This document shows positions 12,560-22,866 of a DNA stretch of 64,000 bases, piece by piece. Origin of the DNA: Dipteris shenzhenensis (lineage: Eukaryota; Polypodiophyta; Polypodiopsida; Gleicheniales); the NCBI GenBank assembly GCA_047967505.1, contig CM106540.1. The stretch is one strand, 5' to 3'. Below the pieces are notes generated by a model. That model saw nothing but the letters and a program-made list of their open reading frames with translations. It made no database searches and had not been told where the DNA came from. A program made the translations under genes and the position numbers. How positions within the stretch are numbered: position 1 is the stretch's first letter; each line of letters opens with the position of its first letter.

Positions 12560-14600
12560 TTAACCACTGCAACTTTAATGAATGGCAAAACAACAATTAT
12601 GGAACACGACCCCTTGGCAAGCGTGAACTTCCAAAGTACAATGGTTGGGGCGATCCAAAGAGATTCGTCTAGCACTTTGATGCATCTTGTAGAGTCAAAA
12701 GAGATTAATCTGATGAGACTAAGGCAACTTGGTTTCCCATGGCCTTGGTGGATGAAGCTTCTGAATGGTACCTCGACCCTTTGGTGGAAGAACGAGCCAC
12801 ATGGGCCTTGCTCTCTAATAAATTGAAGAGGCATTTCCAAAATGAACACCTTCAAGATGATCCAACTCTCCAACCAGGCAAGATCAAACAAGGCTGTAAA
12901 GAAGAAATATCTAGGCAGAATGAAGTGCTTAATTGCAAAATGCAACCCTCGCCCCAATGACAAGTACCTAACGGCTTGGTTCATTGCCAGTCTAAAAAAT
13001 AAAATCCGCAAGGAGACGAAGATGATCAACGATTATGAGTCATTTATTGCTACTCATGCAACAACGGATGATATTGAGGATGGAATGATTGATTTTGACA
13101 CCATTAGTTATGATGGCAAAGACAGAGGCTCCGGAAAGGGAAAAACTAAGTCAACTGCCATGACCACAAAGCTGAGAGAAGAAATGATGCAAGCCATGGA
13201 GCAAAAGCTTCACATGTCTCAGCTGTGGCATTTCTGATTTGTCCAAGGCAAGAAAATCAATGGTGCTCACATTGCATGGCCAATCATAAAGCAAATGAGT
13301 GTCCCATTCAATGCACAACCAAATCCACCACCAAGGATATGGCATCATATTCGTGTGGGCATGATGAGCGTAATTGCATATTCAACATGCAAAGCAACCC
13401 ACCGCGACCTCAATAATACCAACCGACACCCACCCAGTACAATGTACAACCAATCAACTTTTGCTCAAGCGTTGTTGCGAGCTCCAAGGTTGAATCTTGT
13501 TCCAATCTAGACCCAAGTTCCATAATTCCTTAGAAATCCAAATTCGTAGCAATACCTAAGAGCACTGAATCCCCCTTCTCCAACAATTCCACTACAACAA
13601 CTTCAAGCTGAGGAAGTGGATCCTCAATTTGAATATGATGTTGAGTACCCATGTATTATGTGGAAGGAGCAGAAGGCTTGATATCTGTCTATGCGAATTG
13701 AATTCGGCCAAACACATTTCTAGCACCAATAGAGTGCTACAGTTTGGAGGGAATCATAGGATTGCAGAGTGCCCTCATCATGGTAGCCCTACTACTTTCG
13801 AGCCACGTTGTAGAGATTGTGGCATCGGCCATGCTTGTATGGATTGTCCCCTCAAACCCAAATCCCCACAACCAAATCATGTTATGTTAATTGAATCATG
13901 TTAAGCTTGATGTCCCATTATGCATTATTGGGGTTGACCAACACCCACAAGCATTCTATCACAACCTAAATGTCATTACGCAAGAACAAAAAGAGGTAGC
14001 CAAGCATCCTTCTACTCCTCGTTAACCAAAAAGGACTCTACAAAATTAAACACAAGTGCCTATTCTTCCATCAAGTAAAGACGAGCTGAGCACATCAACT
14101 TTCAGTCCAAATCCACATATCAAAGAAGCTCCATATCCTAATGTTGATAAGATTTCAAGTGCTCTGGTAATGGGTAGAAAAGGAACAAGCTCAATTTGAG
14201 GCTAAAAAACAACAAAAAGAACCAATCCCTGACTTGGCCCCACCAAGTCTCGACACCATAATCGAGCCTCTATACAATCAATAGGATAACAACACAATGT
14301 TCTCAAAGGATGGGTTTAATCAGCAAATCTTTTTCCACTTGTGGAAGAAATAGAAGATATCCCTGTCCTTAGGTGAACAAGATGGCATACGCAATATCAC
14401 TGTGCCTTTGATCCATAAAGCACATGAAGAGATCCAAGCCATTATGGATGGTGGTGCAAGCCTTATCCAAAGATCTTATGAGGTGGGCATCATTGCCTCC
14501 TACCTCCTACAACCCGCTACCTTGCTATTGCAGGCAGAGAATTTATCACAATTTGTCCCCAAGTGGTCTCTTATCGGAAGTTGTAGGTAATCGAATGTAA
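12560..14600 (+). pseudogene. Gypsy-like gag-protease remnant
   Basis: At about 12630-12860 the broken frames give PKYNGWGDPKRF, then FPMALVDEASEWYLDPL with ATWALL: the core of a retrotransposon gag capsid (FxxYxGxxDPxxF, FPxxLxxxAxxWY, TWxxL). At 12880-13000 YLGRMKCLIAKCNPRPND continues it. Zinc-knuckle-like motifs follow: CSHCMANHKANEC at about 13262, a mutated FGGNHRIAEC at about 13743 and CRDCGIGHACMDC at 13809. All share the spacing CX2CX3HX4C, one residue shorter than the usual CX2CX4HX4C. IMDGGAS at 14441 fits the active site of a retroviral-type aspartic protease (DGGA variant). No RT, integrase or LTRs were found. Frameshifts and stops throughout. Confidence 0.68.
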
Positions 14601-14789
14601 AAGCCAACAACCGTGTGATTTGAGTTTTGCTTGCCTCCAGGTTTGCGAAGTTGCATCAACAGCCTCTTAGAGCTTTATTCTCGTGACATGTCCGGCTTAA
14701 AAATTTTAGAGATTTGGTTGGTAGTTCAAACGTTCACGATGGAATTTTTGTAATGACTGTGTTTGATCAGAAAAGTGGTCTTCTAAAGG

Positions 14790-14811
14790 GCCCCTCCTTT
14801 CGAGGAGGGGC
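14790..14811 (+). other. Perfect 9-bp hairpin with TTCG loop
   Basis: GCCCCTCCT, loop TTCG, AGGAGGGGC. The stem extends by a G-T pair and a G-C pair on the outside. It lies about 870 bp upstream of the NMT start codon. No T-run follows, so it is not a bacterial-type terminator; possible meanings are a cruciform, a remnant of a small inverted-repeat element, or a structured RNA if transcribed. Confidence 0.9.
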
Positions 14812-14904
14812 TCCAAAGAAAAACTAGGTTTTCCTACTGACACGCCAACTTTTTTGATCTGCAGAGTTTGAGCGCCTGTAGAAAACTTCTCTGCATGAAC
14901 AGAT

Positions 14905-15180
14905 TTGCAATGAGGCCCAATATGTGGCAACATGCTCTTAGGTTGGGTTCACACCACGTGGCTGCGGCCATTCTCCAAAAGGTGGTGGGAAGAATGCTAT
15001 CTGAGTTGGCCCAATAGGAGGGAAGGGCCGGGGCACTCACTGTGCGTGGCCCATGAAGCAGCAGGCCACACACGCCATGGCCAACTCCTCCCAACGCCTA
15101 GGCCAATCAACAGCTCTCTTGGGAAGCACCACACGTTCTATTTCCAGGGTAAACCTAAAAGAAAAGTCAACTCTTAAGGT
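14905..15180 (+). promoter_or_regulatory. Probable NMT promoter region with site II and G-box motifs
   Basis: Three GGCCCA motifs (14914-14919, 15008-15013, 15048-15053), reading TGGGCC on the other strand, match plant site II elements common in promoters of housekeeping and growth-linked genes and bound by TCP factors. A G-box CCACGTGG lies at 14954-14961. No convincing TATA box is seen, which would suit a housekeeping promoter. Assignment rests on motif clustering and on position upstream of the only intact gene; the transcription start is not known. Confidence 0.45.
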
Positions 15181-15227
15181 TGACTAGGATGTGCCATAGG
15201 CAGAGGCATATTGGGAGCTACAGAGGG

Positions 15228-15299
15228 AGCTTCCATGGCGATGGCGATGGCGATGGCGGGAGCTCTGTCGAGCTGCGGAGGAAGCTTCCATGGCGATGG
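15228..15299 (+). repeat. Direct repeat GAGCTTCCATGGCGATGG and (GCGATG)n
   Basis: AGCTTCCATGGCGATGGC occurs at about 15230 and again at about 15283. The first copy is followed by further GCGATG hexamers. It lies in the presumed NMT 5' leader and creates five upstream ATG codons. Confidence 0.85.
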
Positions 15300-15319
15300 C
15301 TTTCGAGTTCCCCTGTAAG
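15236..15319 (+). other. Possible upstream ORF in NMT leader, and candidate 5' splice site
   Basis: The hexamer repeat opens a short reading frame (MAMAMAMAGALSSCGG...) that closes soon after FRVPL. The same spot holds a good plant 5' splice site, CCCT|GTAAGT, with the intron beginning at 15315. Candidate acceptors are CTCACAG ending at 15407 and GGTTTTGCAG ending at 15536, both after pyrimidine-rich stretches. A leader intron is therefore plausible. Whether the uORF is in the mature mRNA cannot be decided from sequence. Confidence 0.4.
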
Positions 15320-15655
15320 TCCCCCTCCGCTTCCCCCCTCGTTTATCCTTCCCCGCATCATCGCTTTTGCTTCACCCCTTCTCTCGCTTGCATCTGCTTT
15401 CTCACAGGCCCTGCTTGAGTTGTTGGAGATAAACGAGGCGATTGGGCAGAAAGCGTTGCCTTGTAATTCATCGTGAGTCGCATTTGGTTCATGGTAACCT
15501 TCCATTGCCTCCTGGTTTCCGGCTGCGGTTTTGCAGCAGTTTTTGTGGCTCGGTCTTTTTCGGCGTGACGCCCCAAGCTTTAAAAAAAATCTTGATGTAC
15601 TGGCCCGAGCTTTCCCGACAAATCGATATTGTGTCGAAAGCCTGAATCGGCAGCA

Positions 15656-16954
15656 ATGGCGTCGCCCTCTCTCAACTCAGGAAATTCAGAGGCCCCTGGT
15701 GATAACGATGGAGCTGACTTGATGAGGATGGGGCAGAGCGATGCGGAGGAACTTGCGCGAAATCTGCAGAAAGCGCTGAATCTGGAGAAAAGGCATGCAT
15801 TCTGGGAGACTCAACCAGTAGGACAGTACAAGGATAAAGACAAGCAGCTTGATGAGGGTCCTATAGAGCCTCCTCAGGATGTATCAGAAGTTCGGCAGGA
15901 ACCATACAATCTTCCTAAGAATTATGAGTGGTGTACCTGTGACATAAACTGTGATGAGACCATGGCGGAGATTTATAGCCTCTTGACCAATAATTATGTC
16001 GAAGATGACGAGAGTATGTTCAGGTTTGATTACTCTAGGGAGTTTTTACGATGGGCTTTGCGACCCCCTGGTTATTTTCCAAGTTGGCACATTGGTGTAC
16101 GAGTGCAGGCTACAAAAAAGCTTGTTGCTTTTATCACTGGAGTACCTGCACACGTTAGGGTGCGGGACAAAACCGTCATCATGGCTGAAATCAACTTCTT
16201 ATGCGTGCACAAGAGGTTGAGATCCAAGCGGCTAGCTCCTGTGCTCATTAAGGAAGTGACTAGGAGAGTGCACTTGGAGAATATTTGGCAGGCCGTTTAC
16301 ACTGCAGGTGTTGTTCTCCCGACCCCCATTACAACATGCCAATATTGGCACCGGTCTCTGAATCCCAAAAAGCTTATAGATGTCGGTTTCTCCAGGCTGG
16401 GCCCCCGCATGACTATGAGCAGAACAATCAAGCTCTACCGTTTGCCAGACACAACTGTGACCCCTGGATTTAGGCCCATGGAGAGGCATGATGTGCCTGC
16501 TGTTAGACGGCTCTTGCAGGATTACCTGTCCCAGTTTGTGGTCGCACCTGATTTTTCTGAAAATGATGTGGAGTATTGGCTGCTGCCAGTGGAGAATGTT
16601 ATCAGCAGTTTTGTTGTTGAGGACGTAGATTCTCGTGAAATCACAGACTTCTGCAGCTTTTACACCCTTCCTTCCACAATTCTTGGTAATCAAAACTATA
16701 CCATTTTGAAGGCAGCTTACTCGTATTATAATGTGGCAACAAAAACGTCCCTTCTTCAGCTCATGAATGATGCCTTGATTGCTGCCAAGCGCAAGAACTA
16801 TGATGTCTTCAATGCCTTGGATATCACGCATAACCAGTCCTTCTTGAAGGAGCTCAAATTTGGGCCTGGTGATGGCTATCTTCATTATTATTTGTACAAC
16901 TACCGTTTAAAAGATACAATGGCACCTTCAGAGTTGGGGTTGGTCCTTTTGTAG
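15656..16954 (+). CDS. NMT1: Glycylpeptide N-tetradecanoyltransferase (N-myristoyltransferase)
   Basis: Transfers myristate from myristoyl-CoA to the N-terminal glycine of target proteins at ribosomes and in the cytosol, allowing membrane attachment of many signalling proteins. The 432-residue product matches plant NMT1 length (about 434). Both family signatures are present: EINFLCVHK at about residues 171-179 and KFGPGDG near residue 400. Other family blocks are FWETQPVGQ (about 44), NNYVEDDE (about 113), FLRWALRPPGY (about 129), TPITTCQYWHRSLNP (about 222) and FCSFYTLPSTILGN (about 332). The chain ends in LGLVLL, giving the C-terminal carboxylate that acts as catalytic base in this family. 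I chose the ATG at 15656 (GCAATGGC, good context) over the in-frame ATG at 15629 because the nine extra residues are not family-like. The reading frame is intact and intronless. It is the only clearly functional gene here. Confidence 0.97.
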   Translation: MASPSLNSGNSEAPGDNDGADLMRMGQSDAEELARNLQKALNLEKRHAFWETQPVGQYKDKDKQLDEGPIEPPQDVSEVRQEPYNLPKNYEWCTCDINCDETMAEIYSLLTNNYVEDDESMFRFDYSREFLRWALRPPGYFPSWHIGVRVQATKKLVAFITGVPAHVRVRDKTVIMAEINFLCVHKRLRSKRLAPVLIKEVTRRVHLENIWQAVYTAGVVLPTPITTCQYWHRSLNPKKLIDVGFSRLGPRMTMSRTIKLYRLPDTTVTPGFRPMERHDVPAVRRLLQDYLSQFVVAPDFSENDVEYWLLPVENVISSFVVEDVDSREITDFCSFYTLPSTILGNQNYTILKAAYSYYNVATKTSLLQLMNDALIAAKRKNYDVFNALDITHNQSFLKELKFGPGDGYLHYYLYNYRLKDTMAPSELGLVLL

Positions 16955-17300
16955 TAACAGGTAAACACAGGTTTTGATGTCCTCCGGTTTTTCTTGCTCA
17001 ACGTAAGAGCAGTTGACAGCAGTTTGTGTATATGAAGCAAACCTTCCTTTTGGCTGGGTTAGCTTCGTCTAAGGGTAGATCTTAAATTGAATAATTGTTT
17101 TAAATTTGAGAAATGAAAATTTTATTGAATGTACGTCTCTGAACTTGGTAGCGATTTTTTGATTTTACTGAGACACTTTTATCTCTGTTATGTGTTTTCT
17201 TTGGTTTCATTGTCCTGCACTTGTGTGTGCTTTTTGAGACTGGTGTGGCTGCATAGACCATACTGGAGTTTTTCACATTTTCTACTTTACGAATAAGCAC
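16955..17300 (+). other. NMT 3' UTR and downstream flank
   Basis: T-rich sequence without coding potential after the TAG at 16952-16954, typical of a plant 3' UTR. No canonical AATAAA is seen near the stop; several A/T-rich near-matches lie around 17080-17130. Copia gag sequence begins within about 370 bp of the stop, so the 3' UTR end must lie before it or the mRNA would run into the element. Confidence 0.55.
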
Positions 17301-17324
17301 TCTGTTTGTGTTTGAGCCGCTGCC

Positions 17325-19975
17325 ATGTCCAAGATCCAGAATTTATTGGATCTGTTATTATGTAATTTTTTATTAATGGTCACGGGGCCTGGTATGTGGG
17401 ATCTCTTCGATTTTCCTCTAGTAGCATCCAGGAAAATTCCCTCTTCATCTATAGCTTGGTGGGTGAGGTCAAAATCCAGGACAAGTGATTGGAGCAGCAG
17501 TTGCTACTCTAGTGGCTTCCACAGCAAAACAGAAAAGGTGGGATTCTAGGGATGCACAAGCTCTTTCTGTTATTTCTCTTTCTGTCAAGAGGTTTGTTAT
17601 TCCTCACATCGGGTCATGCAAGACCACGACGGCAGCTTGGGAGATTTTAGAGAGCATGTTTGCAGCAAGAAATGATGCCAGAGTTTCCTTCCTGAAGAGA
17701 GAGCTAGCTCATACATATATGGGTGAGGGAGATTCCACGAATGCTCACCTCACAAAGTTGCTGAATATAGATGAGGTTATTCCGGATTCAGAGATGATTA
17801 CCACCACTTTGAATTTTCTTCCCGAGTCTTATCTCGGTTTCCACACCTCGCTGAATTTGTCATTGAGGGGGCGCAGGAATCCTCTCTCTTTTCACGAGTT
17901 GGTAGAAGTCTTGTTGCAGGAAGAGCAGACAAGAAAGAACATGGCAACTCGGGCTAGCGAGCATGCCATGCTTTCTAAGTTCAAGCCCAAAGGAAAATGG
18001 CAGCAAAAGCAACATGGAAATCAGCCCACACATGAGCATAAAGCTGATTCAGGATAGCCATCTTATAAGGCTAAAGGTGATGCAGACAAGCGTAAGAGGA
18101 AGGGCATTTGTCACTACTGTAAGAAGCCAGGTCATTACATTGGAGAATGCAAGAAGCAAATAGCTAAGGAGAAGAAAAGGGATTCGGGAATGGCTATTTC
18201 AGATGCATCAGCTTCTAATGGAAGAGCATTATGTCTTTTTGTCTTGCATTTCAGATTTTTCAGTGGCTAGTCCAAATACTACAGCCACTCTTGAGGATGA
18301 CCTTTATGCTTTCTTGACTTGCAACTATGACCGTTCATGCTCTTTTAGTGACAATGAGACACTGAAAACTTGGTATTTTGATAGTGGTGCTTCCAAGCAC
18401 AAGGAAGAGTCTTTTTGCATCTCTGCATGCACCATTCGCTAAAAAGAAGGTGACATGTGCAAACAATTCTTCTTATTCAGTGTGTGGAGTGGGTGACATA
18501 CTCACATCCATGGATGGCATAGATTTCAGAATTACAGATGTTCTTTATGTGCCAGGTATAAATAAGAATTTGCTTTCGGTGTCCTCTCTCAATCGAGGAG
18601 GATTTCAGGTCATATTTGATGATGCTAAGTGTGCAGTGTGAGACAAAGAGAATGACTATGCTTTGATGTTGTCTGGCGCTTTGTATCGGGGTCTTTTTCA
18701 GCTTGACATTTATGAGAAAAGATCCGATCTTGCACTTTCAGTGAGCACTCCCATTGCTGCGATGTAGAATGCGGAGTCATGGCATGCCAGATATGGACAC
18801 ATGAGCTACGGCAGCTTGATGACACTTCAAAAGCATGCTATAGTTGATGCATTGCCTCCTTTGGAGTCACCTCCTCCTCATGCATGTGAGGGATGCATCC
18901 TTGGCAAGATGCATAGATTCCCTTTTAAAAAGGATGGTGCAGTAAGAGCTACTTGTAGATTACAGCTCATACACAGTGATGTCTGTGGTCCCATGAGGAC
19001 ACCTGCTTTTGGTGGTTATCTCTATTTTGTTACATTCATAGATGACTACACCAATTATACTTGGCTCTATGGTCTAAAGAAAAAATCAAATGTGTTTATG
19101 CATTTCAAACACTTTGTGGACTCAAGGTGCAGACACTTTGCACGGACAGAGGGAGGAGTATGTGTCTCCTTAATTTGAGGCATTTTTGAAGGAGAAAAAC
19201 ATCACGCATCAGCTTACATTGAGGCTTACACCTTAGCAAAATGGCAAAGCTGAGCGCGTTTATGTCAAACAACTTCATGGATTTGAACTTTCTGGCAATG
19301 CACTTCAAGTTTGCAAGCTGAATAAAGCTTTATATGGGCTGAAACAAGCCCCACGTGCATGGTATGCCAAGATTGATGCCTTCGTGGCAAGTAAGATGGT
19401 CCCACGGAAAGCACCCTCTACATCAAGAAGGATGGGGGGGATATGTTGGTCATCATTCTTTATGTAGATGACATGCTGCTCACAGGGTCAAATGAGGAAA
19501 TAATTGCAGATTTCAAAGCTGCGTTGAAAGCTGAATTTGACATGACATATTTCAGCATGTTAAATTTCTATTTGGGGATCGAGTTCATGCAAGACAAGCA
19601 TGGCATCGTTATGTCTCAATCCAAGTATGTGCAAAAGCTCTTGGATAGGTTCAACATGCAAGATTGTAAGCCTATAGCCACTCCCATGGAGCCAGGGCTG
19701 AAGCTTACTATGTATGATGTAGGTGAATCAGTGGATGTCACACTTTACCGCCAGGCTGTTGGATGCCTCATTTATTTGTGCAATACAAGACCCGATATTC
19801 AGTATGGAGTATCTCAGGTGAGCAGGTATATGCACAGCCCAAAGACAACACATTGGCAGGCTGTAAAACGCATCTTCCGTTATTTGCAAGGCACAAAGTC
19901 TTATGGCTTGATGTTTCCCAAGGGGAGTGACTTGTAGATGCATGCTTACAGTGACTTAGATTGGGTTGGAGGCCA
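17325..19975 (+). pseudogene. Ty1/copia gag-pol remnant, 5' part (to RNase H)
   Basis: Domains in order: gag (UBN2 type, 17485-18057), zinc knuckle CHYCKKPGHYIGEC (about 18112), protease WYFDSGASKH (about 18372), GAG-pre-integrase WHARYGHMSYGSL (about 18780), integrase IHSDVCGPM (about 18969), RT KALYGLKQAPRAWY (about 19325) and ILYVDDMLLTGSN (about 19452), then the start of RNase H (YSDLDWVGG, about 19945). At about 19252 the integrase motif QNGKAERV runs straight into RT sequence (VKQLHGFE). The integrase C-terminus and first part of RT, normally several hundred codons, are deleted. No 5' LTR or PBS is found between the NMT 3' UTR and gag. Several stops and frameshifts. Continues at 22867 after the hAT insertion. 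Confidence 0.88.
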
Positions 19976-20019
19976 TAGTTGGAACCATATGCGTATGGTT
20001 GTCTGGACTGTGTGGATTC

Positions 20020-20290
20020 TGTATGTCTGCACCGTACGGATTCCGTACGTCCGTACTGTACGCGTATGGTATGTTATTTCGTACGTGCTTATTTTTAACT
20101 TAAAAAAAGGAAAAAACAGCGATGCTTCGTTCTTTAATCCTTTTTTGCCCGTACGCATCTCCGTTGGCCTGTGGCCGGTGGCACTCGTACACCTGTGACT
20201 TCCAGCCTGCAGCCTCATCCGGATTCCGAACAGCCAGGCAGCAGCAGGCTCCAAGCTTCGTACGATCGTACGACCGTACGACCAGCCAGC
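20020..20290 (+). repeat. CGTAC-rich subterminal region of the hAT element
   Basis: About ten GTAC-centred motifs (CCGTACGGA, TCCGTACGTCCGTAC, TACGCGTA, CGTACGATCGTACG, CCGTACGACC) cluster within 270 bp. CGTACGATCGTACG is a perfect 14-bp palindrome. hAT transposases bind short repeated subterminal motifs, so these are candidate binding sites. No matching cluster exists at the right end. Confidence 0.6.
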
Positions 20291-20555
20291 CAGCCTTGAA
20301 GCCTTCAAGACACTTCAAAGTTCAGTAGCCAGCCTGAGAGCTGCCACTGAAGTTTGACGGTGTGACCTCAGGAGACAGGATTCAGGTCCCAGGATTGATT
20401 GAAATTTGGAGGAGGACCGAGGTCCCTCCCTATTATCTCCCCCATGTCTGTTGAAAGTTGAAACTTGAAACATGAATCTTGAGACTTGAAACATGAATCT
20501 TGATTCTTGAAATTATCTTCTTTGTCTAGAGTCTAGACGCTAAATGTCAGATTTT

Positions 20556-20559
<4 letters not shown>

Positions 20560-20590
<31 letters not shown>
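20560..20590 (+). repeat. (CT)n microsatellite before hAT ATG
   Basis: About 15 CT units followed directly by TGTAG and the transposase ATG, resembling a polypyrimidine tract plus 3' splice site. Confidence 0.9.
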
Positions 20591-20593
<3 letters not shown>

Positions 20594-20595
20594 AG

Positions 20596-22640
20596 ATGGG
20601 AAGAAAGAAAGGAGAAGAATGGGAATTTGTGGAGACACTGAAGCCTTTGGGAAAGGGCCAATTCACTTGTAAATGCAAGTGCTGCTCTCACAAATGGGAT
20701 GGAGGACCTACCCGCATAAGAGCACACTTTCTTGGGCTGACAGGCCTTGGGGTTGACCCTTGCTCCTATCTCCCTGAAAATGTGAAAGACACTTGCAGAA
20801 GGTTGCAAGCAAAGGCAGGTAAAAATAAATTTGCAGAAGAGCTTGATGCAGATATGGCTGATTTGGGAGATGCCTGGGAGAGTGGTCCTGCAAGTGCAAG
20901 TGCATCTACACATGAACCAAAAAAGAAGAAACAAAAGGTGTCAAAGGGAGCCTTGGCCAAGGCATGGGAGTCCTAGGCACGGAAGGATGCCCACATTGCT
21001 CCTTGTGCACTTCAGAGCTGAAAAATGAGGTGGTATGCATAGATCAAGAGTTGCTGCAGTTTTGGGAGAAATGGAAAAAGTATGGATGCAACATAGTGTG
21101 TGATGGCTGGTTTGACACTTGGCGTAGGCCTATCATTAATATTATGGTCTCATGCATTTTTGGGCTGTCTTCTTGAAGTCTGTGGATACTAGTGGGCAGT
21201 ATAAATTAGGTGAATACATTTTTGGGATATTAAAAGATGCCATTCTTGATGTTGGGCCAGATAATGTGGTGCAGGTGTGCATGGATAATGCATGTAACTG
21301 CGTGCGAGCAAGAGGTTTGGTAGAGGAGGAGTGGCCTCATATTTTCTATACTAGATGCACATGCCGTTGCCTTGTCCTCTTGTTTGAGGACATCGGGCAG
21401 CTTGCTTGGGTGAAGCCAGTGTTAACACATGCCAACATGATTGTCACGTTTGTTACTCGGAAGCACACTGTGTTAGCATTATATAGAACTTTCAGCAAGA
21501 AGGAATTAGTGAAACCTGCATAGACTCGGTTTGCTTACATGCTTATCGTGTTAGCAAACTTGTTGGATGAGAGAGTCTACAATGGATTGCGTCGTATGGT
21601 TGTTAATGATGAGTACTGCAAGAAGAAAGTATCACGCACTGTGAAAGCACAACAGGTGAATTCCATTGTATTGGGCGCCTCGTTTTGGCAGGAAGCAAGA
21701 GTCATAGTGAAGATATGTGCACCTATAGTGAAGATTCTTCGTTTGGCTGATAGAGAAGGGGCTACCATGGGACTTGTATATGAGCTCACTGATCGAATGG
21801 TGGAGAAGATACAGACTATAGATGGCATAGACTCCTCCAAGTTGGCTGATGTCAGAGCCTTGTGTGTTAATAGGTGGGATATGATGCACTCTTCTTTACA
21901 TGCAACAGCTTTTGTTCTCCATCCTAAGAGAGAGAAATCCAGATGGTGATAAGGAGGTGCATGATGGGTGGATGGATGTCATTGAGTGATACATGAAGTA
22001 TGATGTTGAGAGGCAGGGCATCTTATTTGATGAGTTTGATGTTTTCAAGTCCATGTCAGGCACATTTGCTCGGGCAATTGCGAAGGATGATAAGAGGATG
22101 CACCAAGGGGTGAAGTGGTGGGAGACATTTGGGGCTCACACTCCAAATTTGCAGCAGTTGGCTATTCGAGTGCTCTTGCAGGGGACATGTGCTTCTCCTT
22201 GTGAGAGGAACTGGAGCACATTCTCTCTTATATATACCAAAAGAAGGAATAGGCTTCTTCCAAAGAATACAGAACAATTAGTATACATCCATACTAATTT
22301 GCGACTGATCTCTAAAATCAAGGAAAGGGGATTTGAGAAGATAGAAGTGACCTTGGAAACGATCAACAAGGAGAAGGATGATGAAAGGCTGCTTGCTTTG
22401 CAAGAGACTACAGAGGGAGAATAGGAGATTCTAGCCAGACCAGCTCCTCTTGTTACAGGAAGGATGAATGTTGCTGCAGCTTCAAGCAGCTTCAGTATTT
22501 TAGAGTCCCATAGCGAGGCAGATGAGATTGACAGTGATGAGGATGAGGATGAGGATGAGGATGAGGAGGAGGAGGAGGAGGAAGATGGCACTGATGTTGA
22601 TGATGATGAGGATGAGGCACAGGATGAGGATGCACCTTGA
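20596..22640 (+). pseudogene. hAT-family transposase, BED finger + DUF659 + dimerisation domain
   Basis: N-terminal BED-type zinc finger (CKCKCCSHKW with GGPTRIRAHFLG, residues about 20-55 from the ATG at 20596). Next comes the DUF659 RNase H-like region: YGCNIVCDGWFDT at about 21082, VVQVCMDNACN at about 21270, then LLDERVYNGLRRMV at about 21560. The hAT dimerisation block (WWETFGAHTPNLQQLAIRVL, then ASPCERNWS and RRNRLL) lies at 22118-22270. A strongly acidic Asp/Glu tail runs to the stop at 22638. The gene is dead: stop at 20974, frame changes near 20980-21180, stop at 21521, frame break near 21945, stop at 22422. The stretch between finger and DUF659 is much shorter than usual, suggesting an internal deletion. 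Confidence 0.88.
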
Positions 22641-22838
22641 GGCTTGAGCCTCATCAATTGTGATGCATTTCAGTTTTGTTTTTTGGCTGTAGCCTGTAGC
22701 AGCTTGTAGGGCACAGGGCCCCAGACTGGCAGCCTTTTCAGTTTGTTATATGATGTATTCCAGCTTGCCTTTGATGTAGTACTTGCAGCCTACAGGGCCC
22801 AAGATTCTTTCACTTTTCTAGTATCTACTACTTGCTAC

Positions 22839-22866
22839 TTCATGCTCGCTCGAAGCACATTGAGGT
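22839..22866 (+). repeat. 28-bp filler copied from copia sequence at 23127-23154
   Basis: Identical over 28 bp to 23127-23154, which encodes the copia segment HARSKHIE further downstream. It lies out of context between the hAT right end and the resumption of RNase H, as a templated insertion at a repaired break would. Confidence 0.85.

Larger units (their letters stand above)
19976..22838 (+). mobile_element. hAT transposon inserted in the copia RNase H gene
   Basis: Copia RNase H coding stops at about 19972 (DWVGG) and resumes at 22873 (GGDYDTRQSTSG), so about 2.87 kb lies between. It contains a BED-finger/DUF659/hAT-dimerisation transposase in plus orientation and a CGTAC-rich left end. 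I could not find matching terminal inverted repeats or a clean 8-bp target duplication. The right end is followed by a 28-bp copy of copia sequence, so that end appears rearranged. Boundaries are inferred from where the copia frame breaks. Confidence 0.75.

Noticed and set aside
14790-14811. Intrinsic transcription terminator
   Set aside because: The hairpin has no following T-run and the sequence is eukaryotic.
16232-16885. 217-codon ORF on the strand opposite NMT
   Set aside because: Shadow of the conserved NMT coding sequence; no motif of its own.
22136-22657. 173-codon minus-strand poly-Ser ORF
   Set aside because: Antisense of the acidic Asp/Glu tail of the hAT transposase.
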